Below are positions 19,181 to 28,666 of a DNA stretch of 64,000 nt, in pieces. Within the stretch, counting starts at the first letter, position 1. Every line of letters begins with the position of its first letter. The notes beneath the pieces are model-generated. The model saw nothing but the letters and a program-made list of their open reading frames with translations. It ran no database searches and had not been told where the DNA came from. The DNA lies in the NCBI GenBank assembly GCA_002457245.1, contig NTJY01000001.1, forward strand, positions 1 through 64,000. Reading direction: 5' to 3'. Both the position numbers and the translations under genes were made by a program. Source of the DNA: SAR92 bacterium MED-G29. GTDB taxonomy: Bacteria > Pseudomonadota > Gammaproteobacteria > Pseudomonadales > Porticoccaceae.

Positions 19181-22100
19181 TAAAAAAGTACTCAGCCTAA
19201 AGTGGTTGAGTCAATGGCTATTTCGGAGTTTAGCTTTACTGATGCTCGGAATACTGATTGCCTTTTTTATCAGCAAACAAACGATCAGCCAAGTTGATAA
19301 ATTTCGGTCAAAAATTGAATCTGTTCTTTCAGAAAATAGTGGTATGGAGGTATCACTAGGCCCAATCAGTGGCGAGTGGCCAAGATCTGTACCAATCATG
19401 GAATTTTCAACTTTAGAAATTATTGATAGCGATCAAAATTCCGCTATTGCAATGGAGAATGTGCGAGCCGAACTCGACCTCGTTCGCAGTATACGTCACT
19501 GGAATCCGGTTTGGAGAGAATTAGTCATAGATCGACTGTTCATTACCATGGTGGAAGATAGTTCAGGTCGATGGGGGTTAAAGTCCCTCAAAGGTGATGA
19601 GGAGAGCTCTCTCAGTGATCTTCTAGAGCCTTTTATTCATAGCCGATTACTTCAGCTGGAAAAAATTGAGATTGATTTTGAATTTTTTTCCGGAGCTAAT
19701 GCAAAGATTCAAGGCGCCTCAGTAAAAATAGAAAATGATGGTAATTTTCATCGAAGTGAGATGTCGATTTATTTATTTGATCAGACTAGGCCGTCATCAT
19801 TTTTACTGGAGGGATATGGTGATCTCTCCAATATCTCTGACTTTAGCGCAAAAGGGTATATCAATATTCAAGATTTTGATATTTCTACGCCATTGGCGGA
19901 GTTGGCTAGTTCTTTGCAGCCTAAAATTTTAGGGGAACTAGAGCAGCTTAATGCAGGTGTAAACAGCGAAGTTTGGATCGACATAAAACCTGGCGCAAAT
20001 ATTACCTTTAAGGGAACTATGTCAGCCTCAGATGTGGCCACTAATTGGTTAGCTGATTTACCAGATATTAAAAATATTCGATCTGACATTAGTGGTTGGT
20101 ATACGCCCCAAAAAGATTGGGGCTTTCGTTTTCAGGATCTATTTCTTGAGTGGATAGAAGCCGAAATTTTGCCTTTTGATTTAATTTTTAGACAAAAATT
20201 GGGATATCAGTGGGAAGATTTTGACGTTTCAATTAGTGAGATCAATCTAAGCCGTCTAAATAAAATTCTTAGTAAAACTCAGGTATTAAATAATGAAATA
20301 TTACAAGCTCTCAATAAGTTAAGCCCCCGAGGTGCATTGTCGGATTTAAATTTCGGCAATAATGATGCAGGTCACTATGCTTCGGTTAATATAAAGGAGC
20401 TGGATATCGCTCCTTTTAAAGGGATACCTGGAATGAGGGGTGTTGATGGTTATTTAGAAATAGAAAGTTCAAAAGGATTATTTAACTTACATGATGATAA
20501 TGGTCTGGAGCTTTTTTTCCCCGGTGTTTATAAAGACTTTTTACCTATAAAAACGGCAAAGGGTACAATTCATATCCAACATATCGATTCTGCTAAAAAA
20601 CTACGAATAAAAAGTTCGATTATCGATGCTAAATTTGGGGCAGGAAATGCAAGTTTCTTATTTTCTCTAGAGCAAGATCAATTCAGTAAAAAAACTCCCC
20701 CCGAGGTGCTGCTGCTGATTGGAAGTTCTGGACTTGATCTAGCCTATAGTGAGAAATATTTGCCATATAAATTATCTCCCTCAGTGCTAAATTGGCTCAG
20801 TAGTTCAAACCTTAAAGGGAACATCAAACAGTTCGGTTTAGTCCAAAGATCTGGCGCTGACTCCCATAAAAACCGAATTTTAACAACACAACTTTTATTT
20901 GATGCTGAAGGGGCTGATCTGGATTACCATCCTCTGTGGCCTGCTATGCGTAATTTTGATGCGGTAGTGCTGATTGACGATCGATTGACTCAAGGGCAAG
21001 TCTTCAGGGGCGATGTCGGCAACGTGGCAATTGAACAAGCTGACATCGAACTTGGCAAGCACCCAATTGGTCATCGCAAATCTAAGTTGATGACGATCAA
21101 TGGAAATCTTACTTCTTCAGTGAATCAATCGATTGATTTTTTGGCAAAATCTCCCCTTGCAAGCAGTATTGGTAATCTGGTCGACTGGGATTATAAGGGC
21201 CATGTTAATACTATGATATCTCTAGAAATTCCTCTAGGTCGCCCAAATAAAGATCGTTCGCAGGAGCAATATAAGGTTGAGAGTCTTCTCTCAGCTGCCT
21301 CTTTAAATATCGGCAATACTCCACTAAAAATTGATAACATTAATGGAATTTTAAATTTTACAAATGAGAAAGGGTTGCACTCGGAATTAATAAAGGGCAG
21401 TTTGTGGGGTGAATCTTTCGAGGCAAAAATTTTCCAAGATAATAATATCCAAAAGATTTTACTGGATACTTCAGTGAAACCCTCTAGTCTAGGAGGTTTG
21501 GTTGATTTCCCATGGGCAGATGTCGTTTCTGGAATTATTCCTTTAAAAGGGACGTTAATACTAAAGCCATTGAAAAATAAATTAGATAAAAATATTTCTC
21601 TCAACCAGAAGAGTGCTTTAACTTTAATGTTGAAAAGTGACCTTTTAGGTAATGAAATTCGTCTACCGAAACCATTTAACAAAAAGAAGAATGAGAAAAG
21701 AGATCTAGCCTTAAAATTTCACTTTGACTCAAAATTGACGCGGATAGAAAGCACGGTAGGAGATGACTTTGTAACCGATCTTCGTTTTGATAGTGAAGGA
21801 TTTACAAGAGGGTTAGCAAGTTTTGATACAACTACTGCTATGCCCTCTGGTAATGAGCTGCTAATTGCCGCATCACTTTCTGAAGTGGACGTCAAAGATT
21901 GGGCGCCATGGCTCAAACAATTTAGCGACCCAGCCTTGCTGGAGGAAAAATCATGGACTCCTATTCTTGATCTTAATTTTAAATCCTTTAAATTTTCTAA
22001 TGTTGAATTCAAGGATTTTGAATCAAGAACTATATTTGGCGATGATGGTATTGAGATCAAATTCTCTAGTCACCTGGGTGATGGAGTTCTACTAATGCCG

Positions 22101-23096
22101 CAGCTTGCAGACGATTTCCCCCAACTAAATCTAACAAGATTGAGCATATCTGATGACTTATTAATTTCTCAGATAGAGGGGAGACGGTTAGATCCTCGAG
22201 AGTTCATAGATGCGGATATTGCCATTGATAGTATTAACGTAAGTGGGAAGTCTTGGGGAGATATTGCTTTCCAATTGAGATCTAGTTCATCGGGCGCAGC
22301 TTTTAGAAATATCCAAGGAGATATCTTTAGTTTAAAACCTGGACTAATGACTAATAAGGAAACTAGCTTTTTTTGGGGGTTCAATGGAGATCGATACACC
22401 AGTAGCATCAGAGGACCAGTAGGTATTGAAAACATGAGTGATTTTTTTCATCGTTTTGATATTGACCCGCCTATTGATAGCACTAATGGAAATATTAATT
22501 TTGACCTCACTTGGCAGGCCCTACCTTGGGAATTAACTAAAGATAATCTCACGGGTAATGTTGAGATTAACCTTAGCCAAGGAAATTTTTATACATCTCC
22601 AGGTGGTGGTAGTGCAGCGCTAAAATTAGTGAGTTTATTTAATTTTGCCAATTGGCTGCGAAGGCTACAGTTAGATTTCTCAGACGTTGTAGGCGAAAAT
22701 CTTGCTTATAACAATCTGGTTGGGAAAGTTGAATTTGATAAAGGCGTTGCAAGTCTTTTTCAGCCTCTTCAGGTTGAAATGCCTTCAGGTAGAATGAGCC
22801 TCGCAGGTGATTTTAACTTATTAGCTGAATCAGCAAATGCTCAGGTGGTTGCAACACTTCCGGTAGCAACTAACTTACCTTGGGTCGTGGCAATTCTTGG
22901 TAATGTGCCCGCCGCAGCGGGTGTTTACCTCACTAGCAAACTAGTTAGTGAGCAAGTTGATCGGCTATCAAGTATTAGCTATCAAATCAATGGGCCATGG
23001 GATGACCTAGAGATATCAGTTGATGAAATCTTTGCAGGCCAACTGGACAACAAGTCAACTGACAAGAGCTCATCAAGAGATTTAATCAATAATTAA
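19173..23096 (+). CDS. yhdP: YhdP family AsmA-like envelope lipid-transport protein
   Basis: A 1307-residue protein. Residues about 14-35 form a single N-terminal inner-membrane helix (SLALLMLGILIAFFISK); the rest is a very long repetitive beta-strand region ending in the AsmA-C-like domain (YTSPGGGSAALKLVSLFNFANWLRRL) followed by GRMSLAGDFNL and a hydrophobic LPWVVAILGNVPAAAGVYL segment. This is the YhdP (TIGR02099-like) architecture: a periplasm-spanning bridge thought to move phospholipid to the outer membrane. It overlaps maf by 8 bp. Its TAA stop directly abuts the stop of the convergent darP with no spacer. tldD, the usual next gene, is absent. Confidence 0.93.
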   Translation: MTNKKVLSLKWLSQWLFRSLALLMLGILIAFFISKQTISQVDKFRSKIESVLSENSGMEVSLGPISGEWPRSVPIMEFSTLEIIDSDQNSAIAMENVRAELDLVRSIRHWNPVWRELVIDRLFITMVEDSSGRWGLKSLKGDEESSLSDLLEPFIHSRLLQLEKIEIDFEFFSGANAKIQGASVKIENDGNFHRSEMSIYLFDQTRPSSFLLEGYGDLSNISDFSAKGYINIQDFDISTPLAELASSLQPKILGELEQLNAGVNSEVWIDIKPGANITFKGTMSASDVATNWLADLPDIKNIRSDISGWYTPQKDWGFRFQDLFLEWIEAEILPFDLIFRQKLGYQWEDFDVSISEINLSRLNKILSKTQVLNNEILQALNKLSPRGALSDLNFGNNDAGHYASVNIKELDIAPFKGIPGMRGVDGYLEIESSKGLFNLHDDNGLELFFPGVYKDFLPIKTAKGTIHIQHIDSAKKLRIKSSIIDAKFGAGNASFLFSLEQDQFSKKTPPEVLLLIGSSGLDLAYSEKYLPYKLSPSVLNWLSSSNLKGNIKQFGLVQRSGADSHKNRILTTQLLFDAEGADLDYHPLWPAMRNFDAVVLIDDRLTQGQVFRGDVGNVAIEQADIELGKHPIGHRKSKLMTINGNLTSSVNQSIDFLAKSPLASSIGNLVDWDYKGHVNTMISLEIPLGRPNKDRSQEQYKVESLLSAASLNIGNTPLKIDNINGILNFTNEKGLHSELIKGSLWGESFEAKIFQDNNIQKILLDTSVKPSSLGGLVDFPWADVVSGIIPLKGTLILKPLKNKLDKNISLNQKSALTLMLKSDLLGNEIRLPKPFNKKKNEKRDLALKFHFDSKLTRIESTVGDDFVTDLRFDSEGFTRGLASFDTTTAMPSGNELLIAASLSEVDVKDWAPWLKQFSDPALLEEKSWTPILDLNFKSFKFSNVEFKDFESRTIFGDDGIEIKFSSHLGDGVLLMPQLADDFPQLNLTRLSISDDLLISQIEGRRLDPREFIDADIAIDSINVSGKSWGDIAFQLRSSSSGAAFRNIQGDIFSLKPGLMTNKETSFFWGFNGDRYTSSIRGPVGIENMSDFFHRFDIDPPIDSTNGNINFDLTWQALPWELTKDNLTGNVEINLSQGNFYTSPGGGSAALKLVSLFNFANWLRRLQLDFSDVVGENLAYNNLVGKVEFDKGVASLFQPLQVEMPSGRMSLAGDFNLLAESANAQVVATLPVATNLPWVVAILGNVPAAAGVYLTSKLVSEQVDRLSSISYQINGPWDDLEISVDEIFAGQLDNKSTDKSSSRDLINN

Positions 23097-23600
23097 CTAT
23101 TCATGCAGAGTTTTGATGTAGTCAAATAGTTTTCTTTTAGCAGTTGGTGGTCTCTTTAACTCTGTTTCTCGATTAATTTGTCGTTGTAAGTTACGTAATT
23201 TTTGGCGGTCCGCTTTTGGATAAGTCTCCAAAAAAGCATTGATGGCGGAAGTTCCCTGATTAATTATTTTTACTTGCCATTGTTCTAACCGTTTTAAGCG
23301 TTGCTTATAGATTAAAGACTTTTGGTCCATTTCTGAAAATGTTCGTTGAATACCACTGGTATCGCTAACTCGCATTAGCTTCCCAATATACTGAAGGTGC
23401 CGTCGCTTAGCTTCGCGATTTTTCAGCTTTCGAGCCTCATAGATAGCGAGTTTAAGAGGTTCTGGCAGATCAAATTGTTGTAGCTTTCCCTCTGGCATTT
23501 TTACCAGTTCTTTGCCTAGTTCTTGTAGAGCATGGCTTTCTCTTTTTAATTGAGATTTGCTTGGCCCATCAAATTCTGATTCTTTCTTGATATCATTCAT
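23097..23600 (-). CDS. darP: Ribosome biogenesis factor DarP (YjgA)
   Basis: A 167-residue helical, very basic protein of the DUF615/YjgA family. Core motifs are PSKSQLKRESHALQELGKELV, LAIYEARKLKNREAKRRHLQYIGKLMR and the C-terminal RQKLRNLQRQI, quoted in parts. DarP associates with late 50S precursors and promotes peptidyl-transferase-centre maturation. It is the last gene of the minus-strand rpoN-to-darP run, overlapping mgtE by one base (TAATG). Confidence 0.92.
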   Translation of the reverse strand: MNDIKKESEFDGPSKSQLKRESHALQELGKELVKMPEGKLQQFDLPEPLKLAIYEARKLKNREAKRRHLQYIGKLMRVSDTSGIQRTFSEMDQKSLIYKQRLKRLEQWQVKIINQGTSAINAFLETYPKADRQKLRNLQRQINRETELKRPPTAKRKLFDYIKTLHE

Positions 23601-24940
23601 TAGATCAGGAACACCGCTGCTAGCCCAAGAAATGAAACGAAGCCGACAATATCAGTTATCGTCGTAAGAATGACCGAACCTGCCAGAGCAGGATCTACTT
23701 TAAGAGATTTAAGTGCTACCGGTAAAATAGTACCTGCAAGAGCTGCAGCCATTAAATTTATAGCCATGGCAAGACCCATTATTATCGCTATACGTCCATC
23801 CTGAAACCAGAGTGAGACCAAACTTCCCACTACAAGAGCATAAATTAACCCATTGACTGCGCCAACAGCAAATTCCTTACTCATTAACCAATTTAAATTG
23901 CTTTTTTCAACTTGCCCTAGCGCCATTCCTCTTATTACTACAGTTAGTGTTTGGCTACCGGCTACTCCTCCCATACTGGCGACTATTGGCATTAATATCG
24001 CCAGTACCACGAGTTGTTCTAAAGCCTCTTCAAATAAACTAATGGCAGATGATGCAAGAATAGCAGTAAAGAGATTTACTCCCAGCCAAGCAGCACGACG
24101 AGGAGCTGCACGGCCGATTGAAGAAAATGTGTCCTCGGTGTCGCTTAGACCTGCCATAGCTAGTAATGAGTGGTCGGCATCGTCTGTTATTACATCGACA
24201 ACATCGTCAATCGTAATTCGGCCAAGCAGACGATTATTATGATCAATTACTGGCGCAGAAATTAAATCATATCGCTGAAAACGAGTTGCTACCTCAGAGT
24301 CAACAAGATCCACATTTATTGCTTTCACCTCAGTATTCATGAGATCACTAACCATTGTCGAAGGAGAAGATGTAAGCAATAGTCCAATAGGTAAATTCCC
24401 CATAAATGTGTCATTTCTACTCACAACGAACAAATTATCAGTCGTGTCAGGTATTTGTTTGAAGCGTCTTAAATAGCGAAGAACAACATCCACACTAATA
24501 TCAGGTCTTATTGTAATTACTTCAGTGTCCATGAGACCGCCAGCCGTGTTCTCGTCAAAGATAAGAACTGTCTCAACTCGCTGCCGATCTTGAACCGACA
24601 TTGCCTTCAATACTTCGGGAATGACCCGCTCTGGTAAATGCTGAAGAATATCTACAACATCATCAACATTTAGACCTTCGGTGAGAAGTGCTACTTCAGC
24701 ACCATCCATTTTAGTAAGAAATTCAAATTGGATTTCATCTGATAAATCATGTAGAACGGCGCCTGAAATATCCTTATTGATTAGTCCCCAAAGGATATGG
24801 CGATATCGTGGTGGGGCAGTCTCTAATTGATGGGCAATATCGGGTGGGGACAGATTATTTAGATCAAACTTTATCTGGTCTAAAGTTTCAGAATTTATTG
24901 CGCTATCTAGCTGAGACAGTAAGTTGTCGCCTATAGTCAT
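23600..24940 (-). CDS. mgtE: Magnesium transporter MgtE
   Basis: A 446-residue MgtE. The N-terminal MgtE-N superhelical domain runs to about residue 130 (VDDVVDILQHLPERVIPEVLKAM), then a tandem CBS pair (DVVLRYLRR..., LLGRITIDDVVDVITDDADHSLL), then a five-helix membrane domain with LAILMPIVASMGGVAGSQTLTVVIRG and the C-terminal helix. Cytosolic domains sense Mg2+ and gate the pore. I choose ATG 24940 (AAGG 6 nt upstream) over a TTG five codons earlier. It lies between npr and darP, a place where some relatives have other genes, and overlaps darP by one base. Confidence 0.94.
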   Translation of the reverse strand: MTIGDNLLSQLDSAINSETLDQIKFDLNNLSPPDIAHQLETAPPRYRHILWGLINKDISGAVLHDLSDEIQFEFLTKMDGAEVALLTEGLNVDDVVDILQHLPERVIPEVLKAMSVQDRQRVETVLIFDENTAGGLMDTEVITIRPDISVDVVLRYLRRFKQIPDTTDNLFVVSRNDTFMGNLPIGLLLTSSPSTMVSDLMNTEVKAINVDLVDSEVATRFQRYDLISAPVIDHNNRLLGRITIDDVVDVITDDADHSLLAMAGLSDTEDTFSSIGRAAPRRAAWLGVNLFTAILASSAISLFEEALEQLVVLAILMPIVASMGGVAGSQTLTVVIRGMALGQVEKSNLNWLMSKEFAVGAVNGLIYALVVGSLVSLWFQDGRIAIIMGLAMAINLMAAALAGTILPVALKSLKVDPALAGSVILTTITDIVGFVSFLGLAAVFLI

Positions 24941-25060
24941 GCCCGGCCTTCTCAAAGAGATATTAGATCAAAGAAGTGACATCTTAACTTTGAACATGCT
25001 ATTTCCAAAGGGAAAGCATTTAGTTACCACTATCTTTGAGTTTTTAGCAGCAAATATTGA

Positions 25061-25330
25061 TTATTCATCCTCATCAAAAGAATTGACAAATAACTCTGTC
25101 ACTGCAGTGCTAGCCTTTACCTCGTCAGCTCCATCGAATTCAAAGATAAGCTCTGTCCCTTCGCTTGCCGCGAGCAGCATTATGGAAATAATACTTTTTG
25201 CATCAACTATGGACTCTGCATTTCTAACAATAATGTTACATTGATATTGGTTTGAGATGCTTGCTAATTTAGTAGCAGCTCGAGCGTGAAGACCCCGCCT
25301 ATTATTCACTACTAGTCTGGATTTAATCAT
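25061..25330 (-). CDS. ptsO: HPr-like phosphocarrier NPr
   Basis: An 89-residue HPr-fold protein. The phosphorylatable His15 lies in NNRRGLHARAATKL and Ser46 in DAKSIISIMLLAAS. Placement after rapZ and ptsN identifies it as NPr, the carrier of the nitrogen PTS (PtsP to NPr to PtsN), not the sugar-PTS HPr. The acidic C-terminus (FDEDE) is a little extended. About 120 bp separate it from mgtE. Confidence 0.93.
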   Translation of the reverse strand: MIKSRLVVNNRRGLHARAATKLASISNQYQCNIIVRNAESIVDAKSIISIMLLAASEGTELIFEFDGADEVKASTAVTELFVNSFDEDE

Positions 25331-25351
25331 AAAAACAACGAAATCTCTCGC

Positions 25352-26263
25352 TCAAGGTAATTCTTTGTGCACAATTTGCACAGATGGATGCTTCCCAGAG
25401 AAATGCTCATGAAGTCGATTAGCAATATACACTGATCGATGTTGACCCCCTGTACAACCAATGGAAATCGTTAAATAGCTTCGATTATTCGATTGGAACT
25501 TTGGTATCCATCGAGTCAAAAATCCAATTATATCTGCTAGCATTGAGGCAACATCCACCTGACTCTCCAAAAATTCAATAACATCTTGATCATTGCCAGT
25601 CTGAGTTCTCAAGTTCTGCTTCCAGTAAGGATTAGGCAAGCATCTAACATCAAAAATAAAATCAGAAGTATCGGGCAATCCGCATTTAAAGCCAAAAGAC
25701 TCAAACAATATTGACATTAGTTCTTCACTTTCAGGAGCAACTGTATTTTTGACTAAATCTCTTAATTCGTGGAGTGATAATCCTGACGTATCTATTTTTC
25801 GATTAGAAATTTTCGCTATGGGAGCTAGTATTGTTTCCTCTAAATCAATAGCTTCAGCTAGCCCAGTAATTTTATTGCTAAGGGGATGTTTTCTGCGAGT
25901 CTCACTATATCTCCTAATTAAGTCACTGCGCCGAGCTTGCAAGAAAATTACGGTGACCTTAATGCCATCGGATTTTAGCCGTTGAAGGATCTCATTCAGT
26001 TGACTTAAATCTCCTATAACATTTCTTGCATCTATCCCAACAGCGAGTTGCGTCTTGTATGGATCAAGTTCGTCTGAAGCACTTTCTAGCAGTCGCATCT
26101 GCGTATTTTTTTCTGCCACTTCAGAGTTTATTTCTTCAATCAAATTGGGTAGGAGTTTTGCTGGGAGATTATCAATACAAGTGAAGCCAACGTCCTCTAA
26201 AATATTCAGAGCCGAAGTTTTACCTGAGCCAGAGCGACCACTGATAATTACTAATCTAAACAT
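25352..26263 (-). CDS. rapZ: RNase adapter protein RapZ
   Basis: A 303-residue RapZ. The Walker A motif GRSGSGKT is at residues 9-16, the Walker B-like VGIDARN follows, and the C-terminal domain has the RCLPNPYWKQNLRTQTG and ISIGCTGGQHRSVYIANRL motifs. In enterobacteria RapZ senses glucosamine-6-phosphate and directs RNase E to GlmZ, regulating GlmS. glmM for the same pathway lies elsewhere in this window. Its ATG overlaps the ptsN stop by one base. Confidence 0.95.
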   Translation of the reverse strand: MFRLVIISGRSGSGKTSALNILEDVGFTCIDNLPAKLLPNLIEEINSEVAEKNTQMRLLESASDELDPYKTQLAVGIDARNVIGDLSQLNEILQRLKSDGIKVTVIFLQARRSDLIRRYSETRRKHPLSNKITGLAEAIDLEETILAPIAKISNRKIDTSGLSLHELRDLVKNTVAPESEELMSILFESFGFKCGLPDTSDFIFDVRCLPNPYWKQNLRTQTGNDQDVIEFLESQVDVASMLADIIGFLTRWIPKFQSNNRSYLTISIGCTGGQHRSVYIANRLHEHFSGKHPSVQIVHKELP

Positions 26264-26730
26264 TAACTTTCACGCTCTAACAGCATTGCAGTGTCAAATA
26301 GATCTTTATCGCTTTGGCACTCGCGAAGAGATTGCCGAGAGGTTTTATTTTGCAATACTTCTGCTACTCGTGCCAAAGTTGCAAGATGCTCATCATTTCT
26401 TTCTTCAGGTACCACGAGAGCAAAAATAACATCCACGGGTTGATTATCGAACGCTTCGAAGTCAATAGGATTTTTTAGAGTTACCAAGGAGCCATAAATG
26501 CGCTTCACACCAAGTGCGCGACAGTGAGGTATTGCAATTCCATTGCCAATTGCTGTACTTCCAAGTTTTTCTCTTGAGAGAAACTTTTGAAACAAAGTTT
26601 CAGAATAGTCAGAATTGCCACTTAAATGATGACTAATCATAGTCGAGAGATTTTCTAGAACTCTTTTTTTACTTAGCCATGTGCAGCAATGACAGGTTAA
26701 GCTGGGGGAGAGTACATCAGTGATTTTCAT
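26263..26730 (-). CDS. ptsN: Nitrogen-PTS EIIA component PtsN
   Basis: A 155-residue EIIA-Ntr. The active-site His69 is in GNGIAIPHCR, and the family segment AFDNQPVDVIFALVVPE follows. The N-terminus is slightly unusual: CHCCTW, a cluster of three Cys within residues 13-16, is not usual in PtsN. Phosphorylation state regulates K+ transport and other targets. It lies between hpf and rapZ. Confidence 0.95.
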   Translation of the reverse strand: MKITDVLSPSLTCHCCTWLSKKRVLENLSTMISHHLSGNSDYSETLFQKFLSREKLGSTAIGNGIAIPHCRALGVKRIYGSLVTLKNPIDFEAFDNQPVDVIFALVVPEERNDEHLATLARVAEVLQNKTSRQSLRECQSDKDLFDTAMLLERES

Positions 26731-26738
26731 TAAATAAC

Positions 26739-27026
26739 TTAGTGACCTCGTTGCTTTTCTTTGTACTTAATAATTTGTCGATCCAATTTATCTGAGAGAG
26801 CATCTATAGCTGTATACATGTCAGGATGTTCAGCTACTGCAAAGAGCTCTCCACCACTTACATGGACTGTCGCTTCAACTTTTTGTCTTAGTTTTTCAAC
26901 AGTTAAAATCACGCTAGTGCTTGTAATCTGTTCGTAGTGACGTTCGAGCTTTGATAGCTTAGTAGTTACATAATTTCTTATTGCTTGGGTAATATCTACG
27001 TGATGACCACTTATTGTTATTTGCAT
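26739..27026 (-). CDS. hpf: Short ribosome hibernation promoting factor
   Basis: A 95-residue short-form HPF. The beta-alpha fold is seen as MQITISGHHVDITQAIRNYV, KLERHYEQI, and the C-terminal helix DMYTAIDALSDKLDRQIIKYKEK. It binds the 30S A/P sites and helps 100S dimer formation when growth slows. It directly follows rpoN by 12 bp, so it is likely cotranscribed with it. Confidence 0.95.
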   Translation of the reverse strand: MQITISGHHVDITQAIRNYVTTKLSKLERHYEQITSTSVILTVEKLRQKVEATVHVSGGELFAVAEHPDMYTAIDALSDKLDRQIIKYKEKQRGH

Positions 27027-27038
27027 ATCAGTTTCCTT

Positions 27039-28577
27039 TTATAAAATATTCTCAAACCTCTTTCTTTGACTAGAAGATGGAATTCCAAGGCTTTCGCGAT
27101 ATTTTGCTACCGTGCGCCTCGCTATAGGGATTCCTTGATCTTCAAGCAGTGCCATTAATTTGTTATCACTCAGTGGCTTTGACCGCTGTTCGCCAGCTAT
27201 AAGATCCTTTAGGATAGCGCAAACAGCAGTTGATGAATACTCTCCAGCTGTCGAGGTTCCAACATGGCTTGAAAAAAAATACTTCAGTTCAAAAATTCCT
27301 ATCGGTGTAGAAAGATACTTGGCCGTTGTCACTCTTGATATGGTCGATTCATGCAAATCTAACCTTGCCGCTACATCAGATAAAATCATTGGTTTCATCC
27401 CAATAGGACCAAGCTCTAAAAAATCTTGTTGCAACTCGATAATTGTTACTGCAACTCTCATAAGAGTTTCATTGCGACTTTCCAGACTTCTCAAGAACCA
27501 TTTAGCTTCTGTAAGATTATCTTTTAAATATTGATTTTGATCACTGTTGTCAGAGCGTTTTATTAAATTTGAATAGACTTCATTAATTTTGAGTTTTGGA
27601 GCATTATTACTATTTAACCTTACCTCCCAACGACCAGATACCTTTTCGACGTAAACATCCGGGGCAATATAGTCTGGTTGAGTCATGTCTAGGTAATCAC
27701 CCGGACGAGGATTAAGACTTTTGATAATTTTTAGAGCACCTTGCAATTCCTCTGGGTCATATTGAGTTTTTTTACATAATGCCAACAAGTCAATAGAGCC
27801 GATATCATTGATAAAGTTGGCTACTAGATTAATTGCTTGCTCAATATATTGGTTATCTGATTTTATTTGAAAAAGTTGTATTAGCAGACACTCTTGTATG
27901 CTTCTAGCAAAAACTCCTGGTGGATCGAACTGCTGAAGCCTATGAAGCACTGCTATTAATTCATCGTTCTCGATCGGATCATCAGCTTCGGCATTGCTAT
28001 GATGAGAGAATGTATTCTCAATATCCTCAGGAATGAAACCAGATGCATCAATCGAATCAATAAAGATTTCAGCAAGAAGACGATCCCGCTCAGAAAATGG
28101 AGTTAAGTTAAGTTGCCATAGCAAGTGATCTTGAAGTGACTGGGTAACTTGATAGACTTGTTCCCAATCAAATTCTCCAGTCCCTGAGCTAGAAGACGCT
28201 GGTCCGCTTAAATTGCTGTCCCAATTTGCATCTACTGGAATGTCTGTTGTTGAGGTGGCTGTCCAATCTTGATCGAGCTCAGTTTCAGTAACTGAGGTAT
28301 CTGTAGCATCGGCAGCAATCGTTTGAGCGCTACTCTCATCGTCAGAAAGATTTACGCTGATAATATCCTCTGTTTCTGAAGCACTATTGGAATCTTGATT
28401 ATTCACAGATGAATTAGCTAAGTCCTCATCTATTTCCAAAAGAGGATTGCTGTAAAGTTGTTCAGTTATTTCTTGACTGAGCTCTAAGGTTGATAATTGA
28501 AGCAACTTGATCGCCTGCTGTAACTGAGGCGTCATTGTGAGTTGTTGGCCAATTTTTAACTGAAGACTTGGACGCAT
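27039..28577 (-). CDS. rpoN: RNA polymerase sigma-54 factor RpoN
   Basis: A 512-residue sigma-54. Region I is the Gln-rich start (LKIGQQLTMTPQLQQAIKLLQLS). Region II is a long acidic spacer (about 50-125, many D, E, S and T). Core-binding and the HTH (LSDVAARLDLHESTISRV) precede the RpoN box ARRTVAKYRE near the C-terminus, which reads the -24 element. Needs AAA+ activators, none of which are in the window. A sigma-54 promoter lies just upstream (see 28608-28623), suggesting autoregulation. Confidence 0.97.
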   Translation of the reverse strand: MRPSLQLKIGQQLTMTPQLQQAIKLLQLSTLELSQEITEQLYSNPLLEIDEDLANSSVNNQDSNSASETEDIISVNLSDDESSAQTIAADATDTSVTETELDQDWTATSTTDIPVDANWDSNLSGPASSSSGTGEFDWEQVYQVTQSLQDHLLWQLNLTPFSERDRLLAEIFIDSIDASGFIPEDIENTFSHHSNAEADDPIENDELIAVLHRLQQFDPPGVFARSIQECLLIQLFQIKSDNQYIEQAINLVANFINDIGSIDLLALCKKTQYDPEELQGALKIIKSLNPRPGDYLDMTQPDYIAPDVYVEKVSGRWEVRLNSNNAPKLKINEVYSNLIKRSDNSDQNQYLKDNLTEAKWFLRSLESRNETLMRVAVTIIELQQDFLELGPIGMKPMILSDVAARLDLHESTISRVTTAKYLSTPIGIFELKYFFSSHVGTSTAGEYSSTAVCAILKDLIAGEQRSKPLSDNKLMALLEDQGIPIARRTVAKYRESLGIPSSSQRKRFENIL

Positions 28578-28607
28578 GCACCACGCTATCTGTAATATGC
28601 TCTAAGA

Positions 28608-28623
28608 TGCAATTTTAGTGCCG
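28608..28623 (-). promoter_or_regulatory. Sigma-54 promoter upstream of rpoN
   Basis: On the minus strand the bases read CGGCACTAAAATTGCA. The -24 GG and -12 GC are exactly 12 bp apart, and GGCAC-N5-TTGCA matches the TGGCACG-N4-TTGCW consensus except at the first T and the seventh base. The start site would lie near 28597, about 20 nt before the rpoN ATG. It sits in the 89-bp lptB-rpoN gap. A weak hairpin (AACAG/CTGTT) directly after the lptB stop could separate the two transcripts. Confidence 0.72.
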
Positions 28624-28666
28624 AAAAGCTGCATTAGGCAATAAAAGAATTAACAGAAAAGCTGTT

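Noticed and set aside
21191..21682. 163-codon minus-strand open frame inside yhdP
   Set aside because: Antisense to a continuous yhdP frame; no motif or ribosome-binding site.
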